Below, piece after piece: positions 13,903 through 22,401 of a DNA stretch of 64,000 nt. The position numbers were made by a program, and so were the translations under genes. Within the stretch, counting starts at the first letter, position 1, and each line of letters opens with the position of its first letter. The notes under the pieces are model-generated. The model searched no databases. It worked only from the letters and a program-made list of their open reading frames with translations, and had not been told where the DNA came from. Source of the DNA: Oegoconia quadripuncta (Eukaryota > Arthropoda > Insecta > Lepidoptera > Autostichidae); NCBI GenBank assembly GCA_949316235.1, contig OX438747.1, positions 2,728,501 to 2,792,500 on the forward strand. The letters run 5' to 3'.

Positions 13903-16900
13903 ATTGCCTTACACGTCCCCACTTTTTTGGCTTTGGCTTCTCGACTGCCATCAAATGATAATAATAAATAATAAATAATAATAAAAGGTATTTATTCATC
14001 ACAAAAAGGAAAAAAAAAAACACAAGCATACATAGAATCGAGAACCACAGTATTGTGATGAATGGGTAGGGACTCAGCAGTGTTGCTGATTTTCAGTCCC
14101 CCCCCTGTAGAGTAGTTGCTGCCACCAAAGACAGTATGGGCGACTTTCCAATGGCTAACGATTTTTGTTACATATATTTTTGTTTTTAAGTTTAGGCGTG
14201 GCTCTGGACAACGTAGAAATTAAATTAAAATGTAAGAAATAAGAGGCCCCATCTGTTAGCGCCATCTTTCGAGCCACTTTGAACCACCTTACTAAGCGAC
14301 TAAATGACAACAACCATGACAGACTGTACCGAAACACTCAACTTCGGCGACTTCGGTAATGTTAAGATCTAACTGCTATGTCTAGAGAGGGAGGATCTAA
14401 TTCCGCGAGGGACATAGTTTGTATGATGAATGCCATATATTTACAAAAAAACAATGTATTCGTGTTGTTTTACCAATCATCGTTTGTCGTGCGCAACGTA
14501 TATGTGCGAGTGGGATCGTTATACAGGGTGTCCCTGGAAGTATGGATCAAATCGAACAGGGGCATGGGGAAGGTCATTCCCAAACTTTTTAACCCTATGA
14601 ATGTCGGTGCCATTTTTGACGGTTCAAAAGTTATGATAAATTTTTTACATTTTCATATTATCGAATAGTGCTTATACAAAAATTTTTTTTAAAAGAAAAC
14701 TAGCAAAGCTATCAGCTTAATTTTTTAATTAAAAATAATTAATTATTTTTTTTTTTTTTTTTTTTTTTAATTTTTTTTTTTCAGCTTAAGTTTGGGAATG
14801 ACCTTCCCCATGCCCCTGTTCGATTTGATCCATACTTCCAGGGACACCCTGTATATTTCGTCCCAAGGAATGAGCAGGACAAAATATTATTTCGCGCGAC
14901 ATAAACGTTTATCGCGCCTGTCGTGCTGCTAGTGCTGGTATCCATAACACAAGTCCTTTCTTAGGCCCATTAATAAACCATTCTCAATACAAGTCTTGAG
15001 GCTGTATCACACGAGATGCGTCTTAAGCAGTTGACGCTGTCTCAAGCTCTGTGGTAATTAATAAACCAATCTTGAGGCCTACTCAGCTGAGATCACTTCT
15101 TAAGTATTCGCCTCTGTGGCGAATGAATGATAGTCTTGAGTTTCGTTTATTAATACGTGAAACTCGGCGCACCTCTCAAGTGAGTACTGCTTGAGTATTC
15201 ACGTGCGTTTCAGGTCTCAAGTTAGGTTTATTACCTAATCAACACGTTTATTTGAGACCGCTCACAAGACTGTTCTCAATCTTGAGAATGGTTTATTAAT
15301 ACCGGCCTTAGTGCGGAACTAGATGACGCTCTGGGTATGTCCAAGCATATTTATTTACTCACCTTAGTTGTTGCTAAGTTATTTTGGTAATGTAGTACAC
15401 AAGCTAAATTAATTATTTATCCAGGGTAATATTTCTGAACGCCGATTGGAAGACGTGCAAGGAGCGCGCAATGGCGGTTGCAGTTGACTGGTGTACGGGC
15501 AAGCGTGTAGCGCCTGGCTCGGGGCCCCGCGTGGTGCCGCACCCTGGCAACAATGAGGAAGAGATCGACGCCGAGGTGCGTTCCTTCAGATTATTCCGAA
15601 CCTGACCCGAAATCCTAATTCGGTCGCGGGTTAGGTTAGGAACTTGAAAAAATAACGTAGCCCTCTTCCTAAACTGACCCCACGTATCGTTCCTATCCTA
15701 ACCCGAATTGCGATATAAGTAGGATTCCTCTATTCTTTTTCTTATAGAATAAAAAATACATATGTAAACGCCATTTAGCCGATGGGTCATTTAATCGAAA
15801 AGACAAATATGCGAAAGCCATAAAATCTAATGTACAGTTGTGCGAATGCCACGTCATCGAAAGTAAAATTTCTTCTAGTGGATAGCCTATTCATATGCAT
15901 AATTTCTTTAGTATAATGTACGGAATGTTCACAAGTAAAAAACCAAAATTAGAATACAATCTAAATATATATAACTCAAAGGTGACTGATATAGTGATCT
16001 ATCAACGCCCAGCCCAAACCACTGGACGGATCGGGCTGAAATTTGGCATGCAGGTAGATGTTATGACGTAGGCATCCGCTAAGAAATAAAATAGGGGATG
16101 AAAGTTTGTTGTTTGTATTTTGATAAAATCTTCCACGCGGACGAAGTCGCGGGAGGAAAGCTAGTGGGTACATATTTTGCTTCATTACAAATATGTCAAC
16201 CTAACATCGAAAGTTAACGTTCTGTCGGGGTGACCCATATTGCTCGCTCGCAATTCGGGTTATGATAGGAACGATATGTAGGGTCAGGTTAGGAAGAGGG
16301 CTACAGTTCTCGAGGCGTAAGCTCAGCTTTGCATTTGTGTGAGTGACGTCAAGCTGCTAGCGGTACAAGAGGTGAAGTGCGGCATGTGCGCGGCAGGGAA
16401 GCGACGCGCAGCGGACACGCCGCGCCTCAGGCCGCGTTTAAACAATGCGCGGGACGCGCTGCGCCACAAGCCGTATCTCTATCTGTGTGCACTCACACAA
16501 ATGCAAAGCTGATCTGAGATGAATGAGAACTGTACGTTCGAAACAAATAATATTATTTTTTCCAAGTTCCTAACCTAACCTGCGACCGAGTTAGGATTTC
16601 GGGTATAATCCGTTCCTTCACTAGCCCAATCAACAAAGATTTTCTTTGTAAGGAGATGAGATAAAACTATTCGGCGGCGCCTGGAAAATTACTCAATTCC
16701 TCAAAGAGGCAAACCAGATAAGACAGCCAGTTCTCCAAATAAGATGGGGATTCCGAGTCAGTACACTCCCACCACACCTTCACTTAACATCAGGTTGGTT
16801 GAGGTCAAGTGCTAACTGTTGTGCATAAAAAAGAGAACCTGGTCACTGACGACCTGCAACAGCCACACACAAACAATGCCAACGCGACCTTGACCACAAA

Positions 16901-19900
16901 TCCGTCGGGAAAACTTTTCAATGTCGTTTGACAACCGATTGGTGTAGGGGATAGTGACCCCGTCAGCGAAACCAAAGGTCACCAACCAACCCACTGTTCA
17001 AAACCCGCAAGTGGTAACTAAATGTTTCTGTGATGAATATCCAAAGTTTGTATCCATAGCACAAGCTTTGCTTAATTTGGAACTAGATGATTGGTGTAAG
17101 TGTCCGAAATATTTATTTAAAAGTTGAAGTATATCGATTATTATTTATTTATTTATGTTAAGGAAAACCAACAGCCATGTTAAATCACAAATAACAATGG
17201 AAAATTATATCTGACGGCTAATACAGGTTAATTATTATTATTATAATGTAACAGATGTGACCTCCTCGGATCGCCACTGGTGTTTTTTTTTATGATTGAC
17301 TGGATATATCTACGCGTTTGACCACAATCTAACCTGATGGAAAGTGACGATGGGGCCGAAGATGTAGCACGCGATCTCAGTAGATGCCTATTCACTCTGC
17401 TCTTGAAGATCCCAAGGTTATAGGATTCCGGGTGCATTACATTAGGGGTTTTTACAATAAGATCCTGCTAATTCAGTCATTACAATGACCTGCGAATATT
17501 GGATAATATTAAAGTTTCATACACTGAGGAAGGAAGGGAGTTTCTGTTCATGGTGATTTTTGTTTTTTTTTTGGGTTAGCACTTCACCTCGATCACACTT
17601 GATGTTAAGTAAAGATGAGGCCGAAGGTATGGTAGCGTGCTGACCCGGTAACCCCATTTTATTTGGGGGACTGGCTATCTTATCTCTGACAACCGGAACA
17701 CAACAATGCTACCAACATTGCTGTTTGGCGACAGATTTAGATAAGATGGTGGTACCTTGCCAGGAGGACATTTAAAATGCCCTACCACCAATTAAACCGA
17801 GTACTAAATATGTACCTCGCTGGGGATCGAACCCGCGACCTACGAATCGTAAACCCAATGTTGTTTACATTGAGCCACGGAGGCGGTTGATTAACTGGAT
17901 ATACGCGTTTGACCACAATCTCACCTGATGGAAAGTGACGATGGGGCCGACGATGATGCACGCAATCTCAGTAGATGCCTATTGCTCTTGAAGATCCCAA
18001 GGTTGTAGGATTCGGGAAAGTGTGACGAAGGAAGGGAGTTTCACGGTGTTTTGGTCACAGTTGGACTTTTACTTCACGGAGGCGTTGGCTGAGCTGCGTG
18101 CTGCTGCCGGCGTAACCGCAGTTGAGATCAGCGCTGTCGAGAACGTAGGTAAGGAAGGGAACTACACCCAACTGGGTTTTCGGACCGAGCTTGAGAGAGC
18201 GTCGTACTTTCTCGGAGTTCTAATTATGACCAGTCATATTCCAAGATCGACTTGAATGGTGTATTGGTTAGAAACTCTGACTGCTATACCAAAAGGTCGG
18301 GGGTTCGAATCCCGCTAGGGGCAAATGTTTGTATGATGAATACAGACACAATGTTCCCGAGTTATGGATGATTTTCATTTATATATGTGTTTTACAAAAA
18401 AAAATATTTGTGTAGTTTATCAACCATCGGTATCCATAATACAAGCCTAGTTGTTCAGTATGGAACTAGATGTACCGCCTCCGTGGCTCAATGTAAACAA
18501 CATTGGGTTCAATGTAAACGATTCGGAGGTCGCGGGTTCGCTCCCCAGCGGGGTACATGTTTAAGTACTTGGTTGGTGGTAGGACATTTTAAATGTCCGC
18601 CTGGCTAGCTACCACCATCTTATCTAAATCTGCCGCCAAGCAGCAAAAAAAAAAAAGATGGCGTTGTGTGTAAGTGCAAAATATTTAATTATTTATACCT
18701 ACTCTTGCGTATTTAAACAGTATATAAAATAGTATTAAAATTAATCAATATCAATCTTAAGAATGCTTTGCTCCGATGTTTTCCTTAATTTACTAGCGAT
18801 GGTAAACAGTCTCAGAAATCGCCATGATAAGACAAATTAATTCGAAACGGATTAACCGGTTTCCATCAACCATGGTTAAAGAACCTATATAACAAATTGG
18901 GAAACCCTCGAAAGACTACGTTATCATTGAAATAGACCAAAAAACTGTATTAAAAAGAAACTGTCCCCCCGTTTAGTTTTTAATATAAAAAACCCAAGAA
19001 GCTTATACGAAGAAGGTATAAGCTTCTTGAAAAAACCGCACTCATATCGGACCACGAATTATATACATATATTATATTTTATCCACAACGGATTGGTACT
19101 TGACCTCAATCACACCTGATGTTAAGTGAAGATGAAGTTTGAGTTGATGAAAATTGTCAGAAATTCGCCTTTTTTTCAGTATATGAATGTATATTTACGT
19201 GCGTGATGCTAGAACACTCAAAGTGGAATTTAGCTACTTTAACAATGTTTAGAAAGAAATTATGCCACTGTAGTTTAACTACTGTAAATTATTTTGCGCA
19301 ATAAAGCTTTTTTTTATGCTCGACGGGTTCGTACTTGACCTCAATCACACTTGATGTTAAGTGAAGATGAAGTCGAAGGTGGAAGCGTACTTACCCGGAA
19401 ACCCCAACACATTTGGGGGACTGGCCAGGTGGACATTTGAACGCGGACCACGGACAAAGACACTCACACATATCGCCGTCAAACACTTAATATCTGTCGT
19501 AGGGTTAATGAAATGTACCTATGTGTAATCATCCTTTTCAGACTTACCTATACACCGTGTAACGGTTAAGTGTAGTCATATTTTAAGGGCTTGTTCTACC
19601 CATCAATACGAACAACTTTTACTATGGGGGCAACTTCGAAATCGCGAAAAAAAAATCAGCTGTTCCATAGAAAATTTCAATAACCTCCCGATGCAATGTA
19701 TGAAACAGCTGATTTTTTTTTCGCGATTTCGAAGTTGCCCCCATAGTAAAAGTTGTTCGTATTGATGGGTAGAACAAGCCCTTAAAATATGACTACACTT
19801 AACCGTTACACCCTGTATATGTGTATGGGTATGGTCTAGATAAAATAAAATATCAGTTCGTAAAAGTATGTAGTTAGGTACCTACTTTTTTTTTCTGATA

Positions 19901-20264
19901 CCCTGCTCTTGAGTTAATTGTAGGGTATTATAATAGAGTTGGGGTAGGAATTACTTGGTGATTCGTAGTCCCAGGCAACGGCTTTCACCAGATCTATACA
20001 GGACTTGGAAATACGGCCAATCGATTCCGGCTCGTTGGATCATTTTCGGACCTTCCAACGTATTCTGCTCTCGTAAATATCACGAGGAAGTACAATGTAT
20101 TAAGCCGAATGATCTGAGTCCATGTGCGCATGCGACGGTCCGTACTTTAGTTGCGTCTTTCGTTTTCAGATGAAATACAGACGAAGCTCCAGGCGGCCGT
20201 AATAGCGGCGCCGCAGACGGACATCGAGACCGGCCAACCGCTGCGCAACGTTCGCGGCGACTAG
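573..20264 (+). CDS. AK8: Adenylate kinase 8, copy A (5' exons outside window)
   Basis: Adenylate kinase 8 is a two-domain nucleotide monophosphate kinase associated with cilia and flagella. Exons by GT/AG borders and phase: 573-658, 3094-3199, 4284-4468, 5295-5508, 5995-6119, 15425-15575, 18061-18148, 20170-20264 (stop TAG 20262-20264). The exon at 5295 holds the second-domain P-loop, [10 protein letters not shown], where human AK8 has a Lys at the first basic position. The exon at 15425 starts VIFLNADW and carries the degenerate LID segment DWCTGKRV. The first domain keeps the GWxxF step (exon 3094) but no recognisable P-loop. Phases join perfectly except between 6119 (phase 0) and 15425 (needs two bases), so one exon with length 2 mod 3 was not found. 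With it the protein would be near 475 residues, like human AK8 (479). Family assignment rests on order and spacing of matched segments. Confidence 0.85.
1525..1860. repeat. CpG-rich block with degenerate ~22-bp minisatellite
   Basis: Much richer in GC and CpG than its surroundings. Between 1708 and 1818 five degenerate units of 21-23 bp follow one another (starts 1708, 1731, 1754, 1776, 1797), sharing GTCCACTxGTTGACxxCGCG. An inverted unit follows at 1819-1837, and further inverted ones lie near 1535-1560. It sits in AK8 intron 3 and recurs at 53992-54327 in copy B. No gene is recognised in it. Confidence 0.5.
2433..2652 (+). repeat. Dispersed repeat R1 (SINE-like, AT-rich)
   Basis: A 220-bp sequence from 'ctatttcacaattaataatg' to 'aaataaagcatttttgattt'. 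A second, slightly diverged copy is at 39085-39303 and the duplicated one at 54900-55119. The conserved AATAAA just before the end suggests a retroposed 3' end, but no A-tail or target duplication was established. Confidence 0.6.
3890..4135 (+). mobile_element. Putative 5S rRNA-derived SINE
   Basis: Positions 3930-3985 resemble the internal control region of 5S rRNA: GCGAAGTTAAGC, a gap, then GGTCAGTCCTTGGATGGGTGACC. Known insect 5S genes have CGAAATTAAGC and GGTTAGTACTTAGATGGGGGACC at the same spacing. The body continues through 'cagtgagaggaggctgcgcc' toward 4135. A diverged relative on the minus strand lies at 9630-9898 with the same head and the tail 'aggaggctgtgcccc'. A recurring 5S-like head with a shared body fits the SINE3 class. 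It is not a functional 5S gene: the 5' part and closing stem are absent. Confidence 0.6.
4615..4745 (+). repeat. Dispersed repeat R2
   Basis: Begins with an ATT repeat and 'tatagacgagcagcattac' and runs to 'aagtcatcactagttttttt'. A reverse-orientation copy interrupts a SINE-B at about 48780-48905. The duplicated copy is at 57082-57212. Family unknown. Confidence 0.55.
6243..8085. mobile_element. Foldback DNA transposon (CAGGGTGTCCC family) carrying a DUF4817-like ORF
   Basis: 1843 bp bounded by CAGGGTGTCCCTGGAAG and its inverse, with TA on both sides (6241-6242, 8086-8087), as for Tc1/mariner-type elements. The two arms are unusually long, 6243-6991 and 7336-8085, near-perfect inverted repeats of about 750 bp around a 344-bp loop. 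The ORF at 7103-7423 starts in the loop and ends inside the right arm. It lies in AK8 after the exon ending at 6119. The arrangement suggests that one end of a larger transposon was duplicated in inverse orientation. Confidence 0.85.
7103..7423 (+). CDS. DUF4817-like helix-turn-helix ORF (transposase N-terminus)
   Basis: 106 residues starting [18 protein letters not shown], followed by [20 protein letters not shown] and [13 protein letters not shown]. This is the pattern of the DUF4817 helix-turn-helix domain found at the N-terminus of insect transposon proteins, normally followed by a DDE endonuclease domain. No DDE domain follows; the frame ends soon after it enters the right inverted arm of the foldback element. 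It could only bind DNA, not cut it, if it is made at all. The ATG is the first in frame after stops and the 5' leader lies in the element loop. Confidence 0.65.
   Translation: MTTYSNQEYADMHFIYGFCDGNAREASRVYRERYPNRNRFPDYRVFQRVHAAYREGRNPGAREGRPSIPDLGLEDEVLDSELLKILPECKPAVPTVIVYDPFGSFV
8516..8700. repeat. TG/CA microsatellite
   Basis: A TG tract with interspersed TGCG steps; the purest run is about 8590-8654. The long His-Thr or Val-Cys ORFs across it are artefacts of the dinucleotide. It is 3 bp shorter in the second copy (61842-62023). Confidence 0.95.
8997..9174 (+). mobile_element. SINE-A, internally rearranged copy
   Basis: SINE-A is the main tRNA-headed SINE here. The full form is about 330 bp: head 'ctccgtggctcaatgtaaac', B-box-like ggttcgatcccc, a body with 'gctagctaccaccatcttat' and 'ccaaatgtgttggggtttcc', and a tail ending 'gcataaaa'. 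This copy lacks the B-box part (the head joins 'ggtagggcg' directly) and the tail. It faces an inverted copy at 9188-9497. Confidence 0.8.
9188..9497 (-). mobile_element. SINE-A, near full length
   Basis: Reverse orientation, from the tail side at 9188 to the head 'gagccacggaggcgg' at 9497, including the B-box-like gggatcgaacccgcgacc. With 8997-9174 it forms an inverted pair with a spacer of about 13 bp. Duplicated copies are at 62320-62497 and 62511-62820. Confidence 0.85.
9630..9898 (-). mobile_element. Putative 5S-derived SINE, diverged second member
   Basis: Read on the minus strand it has gaagcggtcagtccttggat and gtgaccactag after a Box-A-like part that is poorer than at 3930. The tail 'gtgaaaggaggctgtgcccc' matches the element at 3890. 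The duplicated copy is at 62953-63221. Confidence 0.5.
10390..11909 (+). pseudogene. Degenerate Jockey-like non-LTR retrotransposon, RNase H and C-terminal part
   Basis: The ORF at 10347-10832 contains an RNase H-like domain: [25 protein letters not shown] and [22 protein letters not shown], matching motifs 2-4 of retroelement RNase H; the first catalytic Asp motif is not seen. The frame shifts near 10815 and goes on with a region ending '[11 protein letters not shown]'. A 412-bp insertion (11028-11439) splits it, after which the zinc-knuckle-like [18 protein letters not shown] follows. The 3' end has short gaattg repeats at about 11893-11909. It is 5' truncated, frame-broken and dead. The beginning recurs at 63713-64000. 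Confidence 0.85.
11028..11439 (+). mobile_element. GC-rich retroposon inserted in the Jockey-like element
   Basis: Flanked by a perfect 12-bp target duplication, TCATGCTTGCAC, at 11016-11027 and 11440-11451, and ending in an A-run of more than 20. The 3' part has a hairpin-like agtgggtgaaagtcccac and 'ctcaggagtctgggtatc', which resembles 3' ends of R1-clade non-LTR elements (uncertain). GC content is far above the surroundings. No intact ORF. Confidence 0.85.
12339..12772 (+). other. Open stretch in AK8 intron, no gene recognised
   Basis: Two overlapping ORFs (12339-12524, 12515-12772). The second begins [10 protein letters not shown], which resembles the PTPPNR-like segment expected just before the VIFLN exon of AK8 at 15425, but the sequence after it has no GT donor in the right place. 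No conserved domain is recognised. Confidence 0.25.
13131..13504. mobile_element. MITE family M2 with a SINE-B inserted
   Basis: Ends GGTGTCGATTCGGATG and its inverse CATCCGAATCGACACC, with arms reading 'accaactaaactaaaacc'. The uninterrupted form is the 140-bp copy at 26094-26233; a lone right end is at 21588-21621. Here a SINE-B at about 13174-13427 splits the element. Confidence 0.75.
13174..13427 (+). mobile_element. SINE-B (tRNA-headed)
   Basis: The head 'gaccgattggtgtagtggat' has an A-box-like part, then B-box GGTTCGAATCCC at about 13227. The body is 'aaatgtttgtgtgatgaata' and 'atccgttatctagtatccat', and the tail 'ggtgtaagtgtccgaaatat' ends in a TTTA repeat. Other copies: 16928-17125, 45094-45336, 46655-46922, 48648-49015 (interrupted), 49020-49175 (diverged), 49440-49690. 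Confidence 0.82.
13876..13903. repeat. CAT trinucleotide microsatellite
   Basis: About nine uninterrupted TCA/CAT units. Confidence 0.9.
13940..14160. repeat. Dispersed repeat R3 fragment
   Basis: Contains 'gggactcagcagtgttgctg' and 'attttcagtccc'. A similar stretch, 'cacacagcactgattttcag' then 'cctgcccctgactatagtaa', is at 41750-41880. Probably a retroposon 3' part; family not recognised. Confidence 0.4.
14495..14940 (-). mobile_element. MITE family M3 split by a foldback element
   Basis: M3 has 'gtgcgagtgggatcg' on one side and, on the other, 'tatttcgtccca' then 'gaatgagcaggacaaaatat' and 'cgcgcgacataaacgttta'. Copies without the insertion are at 39305-39430 and 44898-45042. Here the element at 14524-14851 sits in the TATA of 'gctgTATAtttcgtcc'. 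Confidence 0.65.
14524..14851. mobile_element. Short CAGGGTGTCCC foldback element
   Basis: 328 bp with the same termini and first ~180 bp as the 1843-bp element at 6243, closed by an inverted repeat of its end around a T/A-rich centre. A TA duplication lies at 14522-14523 and 14852-14853. It has no ORF; a non-autonomous derivative. Confidence 0.82.
14963..15308. mobile_element. MITE family M1, second locus
   Basis: About 346 bp, with GGCCCATTAATAAACC at the left and GTTTATTAATACCGGCC at the right, flanked by TTA on both sides. The TTA duplication supports a 3-bp TWA target site. It lies in the AK8 intron upstream of the exon at 15425. Confidence 0.72.
15596..16615. mobile_element. Long-armed inverted-repeat element with nested insertions
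   Basis: The left arm 15596-15712 ('cctgacccgaaatcctaatt' ... 'tatcctaacccgaattgcga') reappears inverted in two parts, 16245-16312 and 16545-16612. They are separated by a GC-rich foldback insert at about 16313-16530 whose own ends are 'ctcagctttgcatttgtgtg' and its inverse. A Helitron-like fragment (15967-16168) occupies the loop. The TTAGGTTAGG inside the arm is only two repeats, not a telomere. Confidence 0.65.
15967..16168 (+). mobile_element. Helitron 3' fragment
   Basis: Contains 'ccaaaccactggacggatcg' and 'catgcaggtagatgttatga' and ends 'acgcggacgaagtcgcggg' then 'aggaaagctagt'. This is the familiar 3' end of lepidopteran non-autonomous Helitrons: a GC hairpin followed by CTAG(T). Confidence 0.75.
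16718..16832 (+). mobile_element. SINE-A tail fragment
   Basis: 'gataagacagccagttctcc' through 'gtgcataaaaaa'; 5' truncated and diverged. Confidence 0.65.
16928..17125 (+). mobile_element. SINE-B, diverged and shortened
   Basis: Head 'gacaaccgattggtgtaggg', tail 'actagatgattggtgtaagt'. The B-box region is degenerate (gttcaaaacccgca) and part of the body is missing. Confidence 0.7.
17285..17440 (-). pseudogene. 3' end of a non-LTR retrotransposon (family N1)
   Basis: On the minus strand it encodes the conserved tail [18 protein letters not shown] and ends in an A-rich tract. Other copies: 17890-18015 (-), 20640-20855 (+), 22215-22400 (-), 45555-45755 (+). This is the C-terminal segment of a reverse-transcriptase ORF plus 3' UTR of a 5'-truncated element. 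Confidence 0.75.
17572..17886 (-). mobile_element. SINE-A, near full length
   Basis: Tail at 17572, head 'gagccacggaggcgg' ending 17886, with the B-box-like gggatcgaacccgcgacc. Confidence 0.85.
17890..18015 (-). pseudogene. Non-LTR family N1 3' fragment
   Basis: 'tggatatacgcgtttgacca' through 'ttgaagatcccaaggttgta'; abuts the SINE-A head on one side and AK8 exon 18061 on the other. Confidence 0.65.
18251..18700 (+). mobile_element. SINE-C split by a SINE-A
   Basis: SINE-C is a tRNA-headed SINE with head 'ggtgtattggttagaaactc', B-box GGTTCGAATCCC (about 18302) and tail 'tggaactagatggcgttgtg'. A truncated SINE-A with its own A-tail (18474-18657) sits in the tail, with AGATG repeated on both sides. 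Confidence 0.8.
18474..18657 (+). mobile_element. SINE-A, 3' truncated with A-tail, nested in SINE-C
   Basis: Starts 'accgcctccgtggctcaatg' and breaks off at 'ccgccaagcagc', followed directly by an A-run. A 5-bp AGATG duplication flanks it. Confidence 0.8.
19083..19143 (-). mobile_element. SINE-A tail fragment
   Basis: 'atccacaacggattggtact' then 'tgacctcaatcac'; a further tail fragment (-) lies at 19310-19438, and another at about 8360-8395. Confidence 0.7.
19553..19815. mobile_element. Foldback MITE (CACCGTGTAACGG ends)
   Basis: 263 bp, almost entirely two inverted arms of about 115 bp. TA flanks both ends. The right end reads CAGGGTGTAACGG on the minus strand, so the family shares the CAGGGTGT start with the elements at 6243 and 14524. 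No ORF. It lies in the last AK8 intron. Confidence 0.8.
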
Positions 20265-20640
20265 ACAACCCGCTCTCATGCGAGACAATTGGGAAAATTA
20301 TACCCCGTATCCATCGACTACATAGACTTCTATAGGTATATTATCAGGCTAGGGGTATCTGTCAATACTCCAGGATATTAGAACAGAGCGTCCCGCCTAT
20401 TAACTTCGTAAGCCTGTCGACCTACCTATTACTCTAATTGGCTCTGTCAAAGACACGTACTTACATACAACTTTAACAGGTATACATACAATAAGCAGAA
20501 CCTGTTGTGTCGTCTCTATTATGTTGTATGTTTTTTTTCTTGTGTGCAATAAATGATAAATAAATAAAATAAATAAAATAGGTACCTATAACAACCTTGG
20601 TAGGGTCAATTGGAATGTGGTACTCCTCTTCGCTCATACA
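20265..20640. other. AK8 3' flank
   Basis: A probable AK8 3' UTR; candidate AATAAA signals cluster at 20546-20577 in a TAAA-rich run. No other gene is seen. Confidence 0.4.
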
Positions 20641-20855
20641 TCGCAGTTGAAGAGAATTATTCATCATCCGAACAGCCAAGGCATGGAACTCCCTTCCGGC
20701 GTCAGTCTTTCCTGAATCCTACAACCTTGGGATCTCCAAGAGCAGAGTGAATAGGCATTTACTGGGATCGTGTGCTTCATCTTCGACCACATCGTCACTT
20801 TCCATTAGGTGAGATTGTGGTCAGACGCGAATCTAGTCAATCATAAAAAAAAATA
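20640..20855 (+). pseudogene. Non-LTR family N1 3' end
   Basis: Plus-strand copy encoding [17 protein letters not shown] residues, ending 'agtcaatcataaaaaaaa'. Only the C-terminal coding end and 3' UTR remain. Confidence 0.75.
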
Positions 20856-22214
20856 CGAGAAGGTCGCTGGCTGACTTGATCGTGAAAGAAAGAAGAAATA
20901 AAAAACGGAGAGACAGGCGACTTTGCGACGGTGTTCAAGGCTCTACAATTTAGCAGTCATCGAATTATCACCTATGAGTCTCATGACTCATGACACGCCG
21001 TTCCACAGAATCTCAATGAACAATGAATCATTGCCATCTCTTTTGCCTTTCGCTATTATTATTGGTCATAGTCTTCGATCATCATCTCGAAGGTCATAAT
21101 TAGTCCATTCCGATTAAATTTAGACAATAAGGGGGCAGACTCACAGATTTACTCCGTGCGCAAGTCCTACATTCGTCTGGCTCACAGGTCTGGCTCCATA
21201 AAAAAATGTTCTATGTACAATTATGTTTATTGTTGTCGTGGCGAGCCTGACGTTTACCGTGGAGCAATGTATTAATTCGCAGTTATTGCTAACAGTTACT
21301 ATTAGCACATTGATCGTGGAATGTGATAATAAAATTAGGTCTCTGTGATTTTTTATGTTAACTTCAATTCAAAGTGATTGAAATATCATCAATGGTCGAT
21401 GGATGCTATATACTTGTAATACTGAGATTTAGACCATCTTTACAGCTTGTGAATCTTCGCAAAATAGGAGTGGTTCCGCTATTCTGACGTCAGGAAAGGC
21501 AAATAAGTTCAAGTTTCGGCATTCAATTTCTTTATCTTGGTCCCCGACTAATATTGTGAGTCGTTGTCAAAGAGTATATAGTATTAGTTTAGTTGGTGTA
21601 CATCCGAATCGACACCGTTGACTGTGAATTCTTAGTAATCTTCTTTAACAATTTAGTTGATTTTTCAGTATTTCTTTTGTTTAATAAGACAGAAAGCTCT
21701 TAAGGCCAACAACTGTTTTAGAATTCCCCAACTACACAACGTACATAAGATAAATATCATTGTATGACACAACGAATTTGCCGTTCACTTGTTAGTATGA
21801 AATGCGCAAGCATGTCAATGCCGGCGGCGGTGACGTTGACATATAATAATTAAACGCCCCAGGGCACAGTCACGACCAAAAACCGGACACAGAAATGCCA
21901 TTATCTCGACACAAATCTCATTTACTGATACAGATTCAACGGTAACATTTTAAATGCTAATTTAAAAAGATGCGAGTCGTTCGACGCGGTGCCGTTTTTT
22001 CTGTTTGAAATCATAATTATCAGTTTTCAAGCGAGTAGCTACACTACTCGTCAGTGGTTTTTAAATTTACATTTAATATTATGACAAAGTATCTCTTTCT
22101 ATTCAATTCTGGAAGTCGAATAGAGTACCGAAGGACGTAAGCCGTATTCTTAGCCTAAAGTTCATTCGCTTCTCATCACACTTTTTATTAAAAAGGAATT
22201 GCGGAAAAGGAGTC
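20856..22214. other. Intergenic, no gene seen
   Basis: No ORF with a recognisable domain. It contains a lone M2 MITE right end at 21588-21621 ('gttggtgtacatccgaatcg') and otherwise sequence seen nowhere else in the window. Confidence 0.4.
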
Positions 22215-22400
22215 TATTTTTTTTTATGATTGACTGGATTCGCGTCTGACCACAATCTCACCTGATGGAAAGTGACGATGTGGTCGAAGATGAAGCACGC
22301 GATCCCAGTAAATGCCTATTCACTCTGCTCTTGAAGATCCCAAGGTTGTAGGATTCAGGAAAGACTGACGCTGAAAGACTGAGTTCCATGCCTTGACTGT
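22215..22400 (-). pseudogene. Non-LTR family N1 3' end
   Basis: Minus-strand copy with [18 protein letters not shown]. It joins a different retroelement fragment at about 22405. Confidence 0.75.
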
Positions 22401-22401
22401 T

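Noticed and set aside
15625..15650. TTAGG telomeric repeat
   Set aside because: Only two units, and they belong to an inverted-repeat element whose other arm carries the inverse.
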